Shown here piece after piece: positions 1-5,599 of a stretch of 11,556 bases of DNA. The position numbers and the translations under genes were made by a program. The notes under the pieces are model-generated. The model ran no database searches. It was not told where the DNA came from and saw only the letters and a list, made by a program, of their open reading frames with translations. The DNA is taken from NCBI GenBank assembly GCA_030591105.1, contig JAUVBS010000026.1:1-11556 (forward strand), given 5' to 3'. How positions within the stretch are numbered: the first letter of the stretch is position 1; each line of letters opens with the position of its first letter. Source of the stretch: a bacterium. Lineage in GTDB: Bacteria > Krumholzibacteriota > Krumholzibacteriia > LZORAL124-64-63.

Positions 1-440
1 ACCACACCCGGCAGTTCGCGCAGCATCACCAGGTGGCTGCCGAGCCAGCCGACATACATCACGCCCAGGACGGTCACGGCGATATGTCCGAGCGACTGGT
101 CCATGTCGCGACGCATCAACTCGCCGATCATGATCGCCAGCAGGCTAGCGGTGACGATGAGCGAGACCGCCGCTCCGCCTCGGAAAACGTACCAGCTAAA
201 CGCCAGCCCGCAGAAGATACCGAGTGCTCGGTAAGGACGATAACCCTTGGCCGCCATCAGCGTGTAGAACTCGACCATGCCGAGCAAGAGCAGTAGATCG
301 ACCAACAGCAGGAAGAAAATCCCGCCGCGCCAGGTGATCACCAACAGACAAGGAATGCCGAGCAAGATCACCGCAACACGGGGCAGAATGCCCGCGTTCA
401 GAAACCGTTGCCAGGGAGAATCTCTATCGGCAGGGTTCAC
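1..440 (-). CDS. cdsA: Phosphatidate cytidylyltransferase (CDP-diacylglycerol synthase), N-terminal part
   Basis: Membrane enzyme that makes CDP-diacylglycerol from phosphatidate and CTP, the branch point of bacterial phospholipid synthesis. About 146 codons are visible; the C-terminal part with the family signature lies beyond the left edge. The visible protein has a short polar N-terminus (NPADRDSPWQRF), then several hydrophobic segments (about residues 18-36, 41-60, 72-85 and 92-105). The stretch GVMYVGWLGSHLVMLREL near the edge is typical of CdsA. The start is a GTG at 440-438 whose last two bases are the first two of the uppS TGA stop (GTGA overlap), with an AAGG ribosome site (448-451) seven bases upstream inside uppS. 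Position after frr and uppS matches the widespread pyrH-frr-uppS-cdsA order. The family call rests on N-terminal similarity and context, since the signature is not visible. Confidence 0.88.
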   Translation of the reverse strand, partial: MNPADRDSPWQRFLNAGILPRVAVILLGIPCLLVITWRGGIFFLLLVDLLLLLGMVEFYTLMAAKGYRPYRALGIFCGLAFSWYVFRGGAAVSLIVTASLLAIMIGELMRRDMDQSLGHIAVTVLGVMYVGWLGSHLVMLRELPGV

Positions 441-1291
441 AGCCGTACCTTCAGCAACCGCTTCCAGCGAGCGATGTCGAACCGACTGCTAGCGCGGCCA
501 CGATGGTCCTCACAGTCCGGTAGTGCGCCGTAGCGGCGTTCACGACCCTGGTAATTGGCGATCGCCAACAGCAGATCGCGCACTCCGAAATCGGGCCATA
601 GAACGGGGGTGGTCAACAGCTCCGCGTAGGCCGATTGCCACAACAGAAAATTACTCAAACGCGACTCGCCGCTGGTCCGGATTACCAGGTCCGGATCGGG
701 AATATCCGGTGTGTACAGACCTTTGCGTAGCTCTTGCTCATCGAAGTCGTCGAGTGCCAACTCACCCGCCGCGTGACGGCGCGCCAGCGAGGCGGCAGCC
801 CGCAAGATCTCCTGCCGTCCGCCGTAAGCGAGCGCGAGGTTCAAGATCAAACCGTCGTTAGCCGCCAGCGCAGCGATGGTCTGTTCCAGGGCCGTCCGGG
901 CCGGAGCAGGCAAGCGACTCAACTCGCCGGTCGCTCGCAACTTCACCCCTTGCCGATTGAGCTCGTCCCGTTCGCCGGTTAAGCTTTCTTCGAGGAACCG
1001 CCAAAGAGCCTGCACCTCCGCTTCGGGTCGGTTGAAATTTTCCTGGCTGAATGTGTAGATCGTCAGCACACCGATACCGAGTCGGCTGCTGGTGCGTACG
1101 CATCGCCGCACCGCGTGTCGACCGGCCCGGTGACCAGCCACTCGCGGCAGATAGCGACGCCGCGCCCAACGTCCGTTGCCATCCATGATGATGGCCACGT
1201 GGTGAGGCAAATTACCGCGAGCGAGGACCGCATCGATCAACTGATCGTCGGTGAGGTTCGCGTAGAGATCTGGCACTCCGACGGACGGCAT
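437..1291 (-). CDS. uppS: Isoprenyl transferase (undecaprenyl diphosphate synthase)
   Basis: Cytosolic cis-prenyltransferase that extends farnesyl diphosphate with isopentenyl diphosphate units to make undecaprenyl diphosphate, the lipid carrier for peptidoglycan and other wall polymers. From the chosen start (284 residues) the family blocks appear in order: HVAIIMDGNGRWA at 31-43 with the catalytic-site Asp at 37, GHRAG 53-57, LTIYTFSQENFNRP 76-89, LNLALAYGGRQEI 150-162, and DLVIRTSGESRLSNFLLWQ 201-219. The ATG at 1291 lies four bases after the frr stop and has GGAG ten bases upstream. A frame extension to 1330 would overlap frr by 35 bases and is not preferred. After the usual end (RRYG, about 252-255) there are about 29 extra, mostly basic residues ending in KRLLKVRL. 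The gene is coupled to cdsA by a four-base overlap. Confidence 0.96.
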   Translation of the reverse strand: MPSVGVPDLYANLTDDQLIDAVLARGNLPHHVAIIMDGNGRWARRRYLPRVAGHRAGRHAVRRCVRTSSRLGIGVLTIYTFSQENFNRPEAEVQALWRFLEESLTGERDELNRQGVKLRATGELSRLPAPARTALEQTIAALAANDGLILNLALAYGGRQEILRAAASLARRHAAGELALDDFDEQELRKGLYTPDIPDPDLVIRTSGESRLSNFLLWQSAYAELLTTPVLWPDFGVRDLLLAIANYQGRERRYGALPDCEDHRGRASSRFDIARWKRLLKVRL

Positions 1292-1295
1292 GGTC

Positions 1296-1853
1296 CTAAA
1301 TCTCCATGATGTCCGCTTCCTTGGCGGCAACGATTTCGTCCACCTGCTCGCAGAAGCGATCGGTCAGTTTCTGAATCTCGGCTTTGGCGTTGTGAAACTC
1401 GTCCTCGGTGATCCCGCCTGCTTTCTGGTCCTTTTTCAGCAGGTCGTTGGCTTCCTGTCTGGCCCGGCGTACCGCCACCTTGCCTTCCTCACCGGTTTCC
1501 TTGCCTTGTTTGACCAGTTCGCGACGACGCTCCTCGGTCAGCTCGGGGATCTGCAGCCGTATCATCATGCCGTCGCTAGCTGGGTTCAGACCGAGGTTAC
1601 TCGACTGGATCGCCTTCTCGATTTCACCGATGACCGACCGGTCGAACGGTTTAACCGCCAACAGCCGCGGCTCGGGCACCGCTACGGTGGCCAGCTGTTT
1701 CAACGGGGTCGGTGTTCCGTAGTACTCCACCAGCAAACCGTCGAGGATCGCCGGCGACGCTTTACCCGTGCGGATCTGGCCGAGGCGGCGCCGAACCGCG
1801 TCGATGGCCAATTCCATGGCCAGCTCCGCATTTTCTTGTGCTTCCGTACTCAT
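1296..1853 (-). CDS. frr: Ribosome recycling factor (RRF)
   Basis: Releases ribosomal subunits from mRNA after termination, together with EF-G. The 185-residue length is exactly typical. Visible family features are RTGKAS (28-33, domain I), the EYYGTPTPLKQLA block (43-55) that begins domain II, a domain II region running to about 105, then ELTEERRRELVK (104-115) and the long helix GKVAVRRARQEANDLLKK (124-141). That helix keeps the conserved Arg at 132. The ATG at 1853 follows the pyrH stop after only two bases, and a strong AGGAG (1862-1866), eight bases upstream, lies inside the end of pyrH. The gene is therefore very likely co-transcribed and translationally coupled with pyrH. The sequence shows nothing unusual. 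Confidence 0.98.
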   Translation of the reverse strand: MSTEAQENAELAMELAIDAVRRRLGQIRTGKASPAILDGLLVEYYGTPTPLKQLATVAVPEPRLLAVKPFDRSVIGEIEKAIQSSNLGLNPASDGMMIRLQIPELTEERRRELVKQGKETGEEGKVAVRRARQEANDLLKKDQKAGGITEDEFHNAKAEIQKLTDRFCEQVDEIVAAKEADIMEI

Positions 1854-1855
1854 GG

Positions 1856-2575
1856 TTACGGCTCCTTTACAATCCAGGTTCCCAGCGGCTCACCCGCGAG
1901 CAATCGCAGCAACTGTTCGGGTTGCGAGATGTCGAATACCAGCACCGGCAGATTACGTTCCGCACAGAGCGTGATCGCAGTCAGATCCATCACCCCCAGG
2001 CGGCGCGAGATCACCTCGTCGTAGCTCAGGCGGTCGAAGCGTCGGGCATCGGGGTTACGGCGGGGGTCTTCTGCGTAGACACCATCGACCTGAGTGCCCT
2101 TGACCAAAACGTCGGCACCGATCTCGAGGGCGCGCAACGCCGCCGCCGAATCGGTGGTGAAATAGGGATTGCCGGTACCGCCGGCGAACAGCAGCACGTG
2201 TCCAGTCTGCAGGAGCGGTAACGCCACGTCGCGTGCGAATCCGCGGGCCAGCGGCGGAAAATCTCGGGGGGTGAAGATGCGGGACTTGATCCCCTCGGCC
2301 CGCAGATAATCCCGGAAGATGGCGGCGTTCATCACGGTACCGAGCATACCGACCTGGTCGGCTGTAACGCGATCGACCGTTTCGAGATTGGCAGAGCGGG
2401 CTCGAAATATGTTGCCGGCGCCGATGACGATGCCGACTTGCACGGATTGCTGCACGACTTCGTGCATTACCTGGGCCAGCGCGGTCAGCTTGTCGTGACC
2501 GAACTGCTGATCACCCTCCATGAGGGCTTCACCGCTGAGCTTCAGTAGGATCCGGGTAAAGCGTACCTGATTCAC
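1856..2575 (-). CDS. pyrH: UMP kinase
   Basis: Phosphorylates UMP to UDP with ATP in pyrimidine nucleotide synthesis; an essential cytosolic enzyme of the amino acid kinase fold, usually hexameric and controlled by GTP and UTP. In 239 residues one sees LLKLSGEAL (10-18), the glycine loop IGAGNIFRA (51-59), GMLGTVMNA (76-84), AGGTGNPYFTTDSAAALRA (131-149), KGTQVDGVYAEDP (159-171) and the C-terminal LCAERNLPVLVFD block (203-215). The glycine loop reads GAGNIFRA where relatives usually have GGGN(I/L)FRG, a mild variation. The start codon is GTG, supported by GGGGAGG with GGAGG (2582-2586) six bases upstream; there is no nearby ATG. The 102-base gap after tsf contains a likely terminator, so pyrH may begin a new transcription unit or depend on read-through. 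Confidence 0.97.
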   Translation of the reverse strand: MNQVRFTRILLKLSGEALMEGDQQFGHDKLTALAQVMHEVVQQSVQVGIVIGAGNIFRARSANLETVDRVTADQVGMLGTVMNAAIFRDYLRAEGIKSRIFTPRDFPPLARGFARDVALPLLQTGHVLLFAGGTGNPYFTTDSAAALRALEIGADVLVKGTQVDGVYAEDPRRNPDARRFDRLSYDEVISRRLGVMDLTAITLCAERNLPVLVFDISQPEQLLRLLAGEPLGTWIVKEP

Positions 2576-2638
2576 GCCCGACCTCCCCGCCGGCGTCCTC
2601 CCCCGTACGCCGCAGCGGTGGGGGCGCCGCCGCTCGTC

Positions 2639-2669
2639 AAAAAAAATCCGGACTGCAGCACGGGTCGGA
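2639..2669 (-). terminator. Probable intrinsic terminator behind tsf
   Basis: On the minus strand, eight bases after the tsf stop, TCCGAC (2669-2664) pairs with GTC-C-CGGA (2653-2647) through six base pairs with one bulged C and a ten-base loop. A run of eight Ts (2646-2639) follows at once. This is the layout of a Rho-independent terminator, though the stem is short. It would end the rplM-rpsI-rpsB-tsf transcript fully or partly. A TTGACG sequence (2640-2635) overlaps the T run and could be a -35 element for pyrH, but I find no convincing -10 at the right distance. Confidence 0.6.
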
Positions 2670-2677
2670 CAGCCGCG

Positions 2678-3271
2678 TCAAATTCCAATTTCGAAACGTG
2701 CGAAGCGCTTGATCTGCATGTTCTCGCCCAGTTTCCCGATGACCGATTTAAGGTAATCGTCTACAGTCATGTCGGGATCTTTGACGTATTTCTGCTCGAG
2801 CAACGCGATCTCCGAATAGTACTTGTCTACTTTACCATCGACGATCTTGTCAATGATGTTGTCCGGTTTACCCTGCTCCATCATCTGCGCGCGGTATATC
2901 TCCCGCTCTTTTTCGACGACGGAGCCATCGACCTGATCGCGGCTTACAGCGAGAGGACTACTCGCCGCAATGTGCATGGCAACGTTGTGAACCATCTGCA
3001 GGAAATCATCGGTGCGGGCGACGAAATCGGTCTCGCACGCAATTTCCACCAGAACGCCGACGCGGCCACCCATGTGGATGTAGGAACCGACGATACCTTG
3101 GCTGGTGGTACGGCCTTCCTTCTTGCTCGCCGAGGCGATCCCCTTCTTGCGCAGGTAATCCCCGGCCAGTTCCAGATCGCCGTCGCTCTCGGCCAGCGCC
3201 TTCTTGCAGTCCATCATACCGGCGTTCGTGGCCTCGCGCAGTTCCTTGACCATCTTCGCTGTGATATCCAT
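2678..3271 (-). CDS. tsf: Translation elongation factor Ts (short form)
   Basis: Guanine nucleotide exchange factor that regenerates EF-Tu-GTP from EF-Tu-GDP. The N-terminal UBA-like domain covers about 1-50 (LREATNAGMMDCKKALAESD at 11-30), followed by the core with the EF-Tu-contacting TDFV motif at 81-84 (EIACETDFVAR). The protein is 197 residues, so it lacks the long second half of the core found in the roughly 283-residue E. coli protein. Short forms are known from Thermus and many non-gamma/beta groups, so this is a lineage clue and not a truncation; the C-terminal block MQIKRFARFEIG is intact. The ATG at 3271 has AGGAGG (3276-3281) four bases upstream. It follows rpsB, its usual partner, after a 110-base gap with strong secondary structure. 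Confidence 0.97.
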   Translation of the reverse strand: MDITAKMVKELREATNAGMMDCKKALAESDGDLELAGDYLRKKGIASASKKEGRTTSQGIVGSYIHMGGRVGVLVEIACETDFVARTDDFLQMVHNVAMHIAASSPLAVSRDQVDGSVVEKEREIYRAQMMEQGKPDNIIDKIVDGKVDKYYSEIALLEQKYVKDPDMTVDDYLKSVIGKLGENMQIKRFARFEIGI

Positions 3272-3291
3272 GTCTCCTCCTGGAGTCTCGC

Positions 3292-3317
3292 ACCGCCGGG
3301 GCGCGCGCCTTGGCGGT
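3292..3317 (-). other. GC-rich hairpin just upstream of the tsf ribosome site
   Basis: On the minus strand ACCGCC (3317-3312) pairs perfectly with GGCGGT (3297-3292). The enclosed sequence holds a second self-complementary stretch, GGCGCGCGCC, so the whole can fold as a stacked stem with a small internal loop. It ends about ten bases before the tsf Shine-Dalgarno site. There is no T run, so it is not an intrinsic terminator. A second small inverted repeat, CCGGG/CCCGG (3365-3369 with 3375-3379), lies directly behind the rpsB stop. Possible roles are mRNA stabilisation, RNase processing or tuning of tsf translation; none is shown by the sequence. Confidence 0.5.
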
Positions 3318-3381
3318 CGCTCAGACCAGGCGAACTCCGCGTAATCCCGTCCGCTCCGTGGCGGCCGGGGTTGACCCGGAG

Positions 3382-4272
3382 CTAGTTGTTTTGGTCGGCC
3401 TGGCCCGCTGCTGGTTTCTGGTCGGATGCGGGGGCATCGGCAGACTCCGAGGCCGCCGCCTCGGCTTCAGTCGTGGCTTGCTTCTTCTCGGGCACGGTGC
3501 CGATGACCACGCTGGCGTCGCCTTCGAGGCTAGCTGTAGCTTTCGGTGGCCCGGCAGCCGATTCGGCCATCTCGACGTCCCGCCCCTCACCACGGATTTT
3601 GCGACCGATTTCGATCGCCTCGGCCATGGTCCGCGAGAACAGATTGATCGACCTAATCGCGTCGTCGTTTCCAGGAATCGGGTAATCGATCAGTTTGGGA
3701 TCGCTATTGGTGTCGACGATACCAATGATGGGAATCGACAGCTTGCTGGCTTCCCGAACCGCGGTCTCTTCCTCGACCGTGTCGACGACGAACAGCGCGT
3801 CCGGCAGAGTCTTCATCCGACGGATACCGCCCAGATTCTTGTTGAGCTTCTCATAGGTCCGGCTGATCTCCAGCTGTTCCTTCTTCGAGAAGTTATTGAT
3901 CCGACCGTCGGCCATCATCGCTTCGATGTCATCGAGCTTCTGCACGCTCTTGTAGATGGTCTGGTGGTTGGTGAGCATTCCACCCAACCAGCGCTCGGTC
4001 ACGTACGGCATGCCGCAACGTTGTGCCGACTCGCGTATCGCCACCTTGGCCTGTTTCTTGGTACCGACAAAGAGTACCGTGCCGCCCTTCGACCCGATCT
4101 TCGACAGGAAATTGTAGGCGTTCTGCAGCGCCCGCTGTGTCTTCTGTAGATCGATGATATAGATCCCGCCGCGGGCGATGAAGATGTAAGGCTTCATCTT
4201 CGGGTTCCACTTACGGGTCTGGTGTCCGAAGTGGACCCCTGCTTCGAGGAGATCCTTGAGACCGACGTTCAT
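3382..4272 (-). CDS. rpsB: Small ribosomal subunit protein S2 with acidic tail
   Basis: S2 (uS2) binds the 30S subunit late in assembly and supports S1 binding and translation initiation. Of 296 residues, about 1-230 are the conserved S2 domain: VHFGHQTRKWNPKM (13-26), GTKKQAK (70-76), ERWLGGMLTN (93-102), PDALFVVD (157-164), and DPKLIDYPIPGNDDAIRSI (191-209). Residues about 231-296 form a low-complexity tail rich in Ala, Glu, Ser and Gln (for example TTEAEAAASESADAPAS), probably disordered. Tails of this kind vary widely between lineages. The start chosen is the ATG at 4272, with GGAGG (4278-4282) five bases upstream. An in-frame TTG at 4284 would add four residues but overlaps the ribosome site, so it is rejected. 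The gene sits between rpsI and tsf in the ribosomal-protein operon. Confidence 0.97.
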   Translation of the reverse strand: MNVGLKDLLEAGVHFGHQTRKWNPKMKPYIFIARGGIYIIDLQKTQRALQNAYNFLSKIGSKGGTVLFVGTKKQAKVAIRESAQRCGMPYVTERWLGGMLTNHQTIYKSVQKLDDIEAMMADGRINNFSKKEQLEISRTYEKLNKNLGGIRRMKTLPDALFVVDTVEEETAVREASKLSIPIIGIVDTNSDPKLIDYPIPGNDDAIRSINLFSRTMAEAIEIGRKIRGEGRDVEMAESAAGPPKATASLEGDASVVIGTVPEKKQATTEAEAAASESADAPASDQKPAAGQADQNN

Positions 4273-4277
4273 GTTCG

Positions 4278-4282
4278 CCTCC
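4278..4282 (-). promoter_or_regulatory. Ribosome binding site that decides the rpsB start
   Basis: GGAGG on the minus strand, five bases before the ATG at 4272. It overlaps the alternative TTG frame start at 4284, which makes the downstream ATG the better start. A small inverted repeat (TTCA/TGAA, 4286-4296) lies just upstream of the site. Confidence 0.75.
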
Positions 4283-4370
4283 AAATTCAGGTTGAACCTC
4301 CCCAGCCGTCATCGAAGCAGGAAAAACACCGTAGTGCCACCCATCCTCTTCTCGGGCCAGGTGCGTAATT

Positions 4371-4398
4371 GCGACCCGGAGTTACCCCACCGAGTCGC
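4371..4398 (-). other. Nine-base-pair hairpin in the rpsI-rpsB gap
   Basis: On the minus strand GCGACTCGG (4398-4390) pairs with CCGGGTCGC (4379-4371) over nine base pairs, one of them G-T, around a ten-base loop. It starts 15 bases after the rpsI stop and about 100 bases before rpsB. It is followed by AATTACGC and not by a T run, so it is unlikely to be an intrinsic terminator. In E. coli the rpsB 5' region is the target of S2 autoregulation, so an RNA element here could have a similar role; that is inference. The rest of the 141-base gap (4273-4413) shows no clear promoter. Confidence 0.5.
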
Positions 4399-4413
4399 AT
4401 AAATCCCCCAGGC

Positions 4414-4800
4414 CTAACGCTTGGAGAACTGGAACCGCTTACGGGCTCCGGGCTGCCCATACTTCTTGCGCTCGACCATCCGCGAGTCACGGGTCAGAAG
4501 TCCGTGCTTGCGCAGCGGCTTACGGAACTCCTCGTCAGCCACCACCAAGGCACGCGCGATGCCGTGGCTGAGCGCTCCGGCTTGACCGGAAATGCCGCCA
4601 CCGCGGACGCTGCACCAGACGTCGAACTCGTTCTGTACACCGAGAGCCCTGAGCGGCTGCATCGCATGACCGCGTAGGGTCTCTCCGAAGTAATCATCAA
4701 GTTCGCGTTTGTTCACCAGGACTTTACCGGTACCCTGGGTCAGCCAGACTCGGGCGACGGCGGTTTTCCGGCGACCGGTGGCGTAATACCTCTCCTCCAA
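4414..4800 (-). CDS. rpsI: Small ribosomal subunit protein S9
   Basis: S9 (uS9) sits in the head of the 30S subunit, with a C-terminal tail reaching toward the P-site tRNA. The 128-residue form shows [14 protein letters not shown] (5-18), [19 protein letters not shown] (68-86) and the C-terminal [28 protein letters not shown] (101-128), ending in the invariant KR. The start is unusual. No ATG or GTG fits, and the frame offers two TTG codons at 4806 and 4800. The TTG at 4800 is preferred because GGGGAGG (4808-4814) stands seven bases before it, against one base before the other, and because the resulting [12 protein letters not shown] matches the family's N-terminus. The gene follows rplM after 46 bases, the standard L13-S9 pair. 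Confidence 0.96.
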   Translation of the reverse strand: MEERYYATGRRKTAVARVWLTQGTGKVLVNKRELDDYFGETLRGHAMQPLRALGVQNEFDVWCSVRGGGISGQAGALSHGIARALVVADEEFRKPLRKHGLLTRDSRMVERKKYGQPGARKRFQFSKR

Positions 4801-4807
4801 GATCAAA

Positions 4808-4814
4808 CCTCCCC
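4808..4814 (-). promoter_or_regulatory. Ribosome binding site that selects the TTG start of rpsI
   Basis: GGGGAGG on the minus strand, seven bases before the TTG at 4800. The other in-frame TTG at 4806 is only one base away, too close to be used with this site. A second purine-rich stretch (GGAGGAGAGG) lies inside the first codons after the start, but no start codon follows it at a usable distance. Confidence 0.7.
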
Positions 4815-4846
4815 GACGACCGTCGCAATACGGCCGCGCGGTTACT

Positions 4847-5278
4847 TCAGGAAATCTCTACGTTTCTCGGCTGTTGGGCCTCGTGCGGATGCTCCGGGCC
4901 AGCGTAGACACGTAGATTGGTCAAGAGCTGCCTACCGAGGCGGTTCTTCGGCAGCATACCTTTGACCGCGTGCATGATGATTTCGTCGGGACGCGAGTTC
5001 ATGAGCTTCTTCATGGGAATCTGTTTCTGGCCGCCCATGTATCCGCTGTAGCGAAAGTAGACCTTCTGGTCCAGCTTCTGGCCGGTCAGTTTGATTTTCC
5101 GGGCATTGACAATGATCACGTTGTCGCCCATGTCCAGATGCGGCGTAAACGTCGGCTTGTGCTTGCCTCGCAGGAAGGTCGCCACCTGGGTGGCCAAGCG
5201 CCCGAGCACCACGCCGCTGGCGTCGATCACGAGCCATTCCTTGGCAATCTCGTCCTTCTTCATCGAATATGTCTTCAC
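4847..5278 (-). CDS. rplM: Large ribosomal subunit protein L13
   Basis: L13 (uL13) is an early-assembly protein of the 50S subunit that binds 23S rRNA. The 143-residue protein has the usual length and motifs: [29 protein letters not shown] (2-30), [33 protein letters not shown] (51-83), [13 protein letters not shown] (104-116), and [14 protein letters not shown] (124-137). The GTG at 5278 was chosen because GGGAGG (5287-5292) lies eight bases upstream and because L13 proteins typically begin MKTY. An open extension to 5332 exists but has no family support. In E. coli, L13 represses translation of its own rplM-rpsI message. Here the gene follows a strong promoter and a structured leader with a terminator-like hairpin, so it probably heads the operon. 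Confidence 0.97.
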   Translation of the reverse strand: MKTYSMKKDEIAKEWLVIDASGVVLGRLATQVATFLRGKHKPTFTPHLDMGDNVIIVNARKIKLTGQKLDQKVYFRYSGYMGGQKQIPMKKLMNSRPDEIIMHAVKGMLPKNRLGRQLLTNLRVYAGPEHPHEAQQPRNVEIS

Positions 5279-5452
5279 GAAACCAGCCTCCCAGGCCGTA
5301 GCGCGGCGCACTCCACCGACGCACATACCCACGCCGTGCGCACCCCGGCCTTTCGACCGCTGCGCTGCCCGTGCGAGCGATGCCTAAAGTCGTCTATCCG
5401 CAATTAAAAGTGCCGCTTGCGCGGCACACGCCATGCCCCCGCAAAACCGGGT
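5279..5452 (-). other. rplM 5' leader
   Basis: Predicted untranslated leader of about 174 bases between the inferred transcription start (near 5452) and the GTG of rplM. The first 50 bases hold a small CCCG/CGGG inverted repeat and the terminator-like hairpin at 5406-5427. The rest (about 5279-5400) is GC-rich with no obvious gene, and carries the rplM ribosome site at 5287-5292. Leader RNAs bound by L13 are known in other bacteria (an L13 leader family is described in Gram-positives). Whether this one is related cannot be told by eye. Confidence 0.5.
5406..5427 (-). terminator. Intrinsic terminator-like hairpin in the rplM leader (possible attenuator)
   Basis: On the minus strand GTGCCGC (5427-5421), loop GCAA (5420-5417) and GCGGCAC (5416-5410) form a perfect seven-base-pair stem capped by a GNRA-type tetraloop. 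TTTT (5409-5406) and then AATT follow. It begins about 25 bases after the predicted transcription start, so it lies inside the leader. That position fits attenuation of the ribosomal-protein operon better than simple termination of mtnA, although it would also stop read-through from mtnA. A weaker competing pairing, GGCA (5437-5434) with TGCC (5426-5423), would disrupt the stem's 5' arm. Confidence 0.65.
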
Positions 5453-5457
5453 AAGGC

Positions 5458-5486
5458 AATGTAACAAACCGAACCAGGACTGTCAA
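5458..5486 (-). promoter_or_regulatory. Sigma-70-type promoter of the rplM operon
   Basis: On the minus strand a perfect -35 box TTGACA (5486-5481) is separated by exactly 17 bases from TACATT (5463-5458), which matches four of six bases of the -10 consensus including the key positions 2 and 6. The predicted start is near 5452. It is the best promoter-like sequence I found in the window. It lies about 115 bases after the mtnA stop and points toward rplM, as expected for a highly expressed ribosomal-protein operon. Confidence 0.8.
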
Positions 5487-5545
5487 GGCGAGCGGAACGG
5501 CATTTATGTGCCTGCGCGGTCGCATTCAGCACCTTCCGTCGTGCC

Positions 5546-5587
5546 TTCGAAAATGCGTCACCGTATGCGGCCCTATTTTCGAACGCA
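5546..5587 (-). repeat. Inverted-repeat element behind mtnA (terminator or operator candidate)
   Basis: TTCGAAAAT and ATTTTCGAA (5546-5554 and 5575-5583) are perfect nine-base inverted repeats 20 bases apart, and both arms contain the palindrome TTCGAA. On the minus strand an overlapping alternative pairing exists: TGCGTT (5587-5582) with GACGCA (5559-5554), followed by TTTT (5553-5550), which resembles a weak intrinsic terminator for mtnA. The element starts 12 bases after the mtnA stop and ends about 60 bases upstream of the rplM -35 box. It could therefore be a terminator or an upstream binding site. Confidence 0.5.
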
Positions 5588-5599
5588 CACCGGAAATCG

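Noticed and set aside
1290..2024. Plus-strand frame of 244 codons opposite frr and pyrH
   Set aside because: Crosses two well-defined minus-strand genes and has no family features.
2618..3385. Plus-strand frame of 255 codons opposite tsf
   Set aside because: Antisense to a conserved gene; no ribosome site or domain.
3310..4149. Plus-strand frame of 279 codons opposite rpsB
   Set aside because: Antisense to rpsB, whose protein matches S2 throughout; Asp/His/Arg-rich translation is typical of a shadow frame.
5279..5332. N-terminal extension of rplM back to a start at 5332
   Set aside because: The extra 18 residues match nothing in L13, and the GTG at 5278 has both the right spacing to GGGAGG and the family N-terminus.
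5279..5599. tRNA or other small RNA gene in the largest gap
   Set aside because: The hairpins present do not assemble into a cloverleaf and no CCA-type acceptor end or T-loop consensus is visible. Promoter and terminator-like elements explain most of the structure.
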